Shown piece after piece: positions 63,177-64,000 of a stretch of DNA of 64,000 nt. The DNA is taken from the NCBI RefSeq assembly GCF_907165205.1, contig NC_058191.1, positions 15,936,501-16,000,500 of the forward strand, in the 5' to 3' direction. The translations under genes and the position numbers were made by a program. Each line of letters opens with the position of its first letter. Position 1 is the stretch's first letter. This DNA comes from Coccinella septempunctata. Its lineage: Eukaryota > Arthropoda > Insecta > Coleoptera > Coccinellidae. Below the pieces are notes generated by a model. It made no database searches, was not told the origin of the DNA, and saw only the letters and a list, made by a program, of their open reading frames with translations.

Positions 63177-64000
63177 TGTAATGAACCCCAGTTTTCTGAG
63201 GAAAATTGGAGTTCATCTTAGTGCATTTTTTCGTTTTAAATTTCCGTCTTTGAAAATATTTTAATTCTCGAATATTCCGTACGTTCATTCCGACAGGCAG
63301 ATTAAATGTAAAAAACCGCTTATCTGTATTTCACGTTGTTTTTCTTACATGCCGCTGAAGATTTCGACGTTTTTCATCTGTTGATATGCGATAAACCGGA
63401 GCTGACGACGTTTTTCAGTCTTGTCGCATTCTGGAATTTTCAGATTTTACCGTGGGAGGGGATATGCCTATAAAGGCGAATTTTCCCCCGCGACGGTCAC
63501 TTTTGACTTCAGTTCTTCGAGTTGCACTTTTCGACTTTTCGACTGTTACTTCAGTTCGTCGGCTGACTTTTGAATTTTACTTCAGTGCTTTCCTTTCGCT
63601 TGAGTATTATTTCGCTTTCTAACGTGGTTTCTAACTTCTAGTATAAATTCAGTTGATTTTCCGTAGTACTTTCGCCGTTGAGAATAATCATTTTGTGTTA
63701 TTTGCATCAGTGCTTAGAATTAATTTTTTTAGTTTTTCTTTTTTAAATCCTTTGAGTTTCGAGTGCTTGAAACAAAGGAGGTAGGTCCCCGTCTGTACCG
63801 TTCAGTTTCTTTGTTAGACCTACGCCGTTACTTCTTTAACTTTGACACTGCTGTACTGTATCGTTTCCTGTTGTATTTTATCGTTCTTTACCCTGTTTCG
63901 CGAGTCTAACTTTTCCCTTCGCTATCAGTCATGGCGTGTTAACCCTTGGGGTACTGAAGGGAAAGTTCCGTCAACCCCCCTGTCCGCGTCATAAGTGTTA
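63177..64000 (+). mobile_element. Probable 5' LTR or promoter region of a further element, cut by the window end
   Basis: Satellite stops at TGTAATGAACCCCAG, a TG start similar in style to the LTRs at 23930. Within it is a good TATA box (CTATAAAGGC, 63469-63474), with arthropod initiator-like TCAC at 63497 and TCAGT at 63509, and several CTTCAGT words further on. No reading frame is present. No second LTR or coding part is in view, so the element type is unknown. Confidence 0.45.
63469..63513 (+). promoter_or_regulatory. TATA box and initiator-like motif
   Basis: TATAAA at 63469-63474. TCAC at 63497-63500 is at the usual spacing of about 30 bases, while the closer match to the arthropod initiator, TCAGT at 63509-63513, is about 42 bases away. 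Confidence 0.45.

Noticed and set aside
1..64000. Host genes, tRNA or rRNA
   Set aside because: Every long frame is explained by a mobile element, and no cloverleaf or rRNA-like sequence was recognised by eye; a tRNA scan could still find a degenerate copy.

Overview
This is a eukaryotic, repeat-dominated window, most likely from an insect or other arthropod. The evidence is Jockey-clade non-LTR retrotransposons (an arthropod-typical group), a Ty3/gypsy-type LTR element, CR1-like, PIF/Harbinger-like and Crypton-like remnants, an AT-rich 145-bp satellite, and the absence of any prokaryotic gene organisation. I found no convincing host gene, rRNA or tRNA. It looks like heterochromatin in which satellite DNA and nested mobile elements have been duplicated, inverted and recombined.

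Layout. 1-11.6 kb: 145-bp satellite in blocks of alternating orientation, partly organised as an 8-monomer (1159-bp) higher-order repeat, with a palindrome whose arms carry a decayed Crypton-like tyrosine recombinase and a LINE tail. 11.6-16.8 kb: broken Jockey-clade family 2 pieces, a captured gag zinc-knuckle fragment, a LINE piece ending in a C2H2 finger, and a Harbinger-like insertion. 16.8-18.4 kb: satellite, then the composite repeat. 18.4-23.2 kb: Jockey copy A, with both ORFs open and an 11-bp target duplication. 23.9-34.4 kb: a 10.4-kb gypsy-type LTR element with almost identical LTRs and a GTAC duplication, but with reverse transcriptase and RNase H deleted. 35.8-40.7 kb: Jockey copy B, with a frameshifted ORF2. 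40.9-44.1 kb: satellite. 44.1-47.5 kb: Jockey family 2 copy C. 48.1-50.9 kb: a CR1-like LINE. 50.9-58.7 kb: composite repeats, including a 1382-bp-period tandem array, another family 2 piece carrying a MITE, and an ORF1 fragment. 59.4-63.2 kb: an inverted copy of 16.9-36.1 kb that lacks both the Jockey A and LTR insertions. 63.2-64 kb: a probable LTR or promoter region of a further element.

The most informative features are linked. A composite repeat unit joins a unique core, satellite monomers and a GC-rich gag nucleocapsid fragment. It is present about a dozen times and is itself the landing pad for the Jockey, CR1-like and gypsy elements. Because the 59.4-63.2 kb arm keeps the empty sites, the window records an order of events: composite unit, then a copy B-type tail insertion, then inverted duplication, then Jockey A and the RT-less LTR element.
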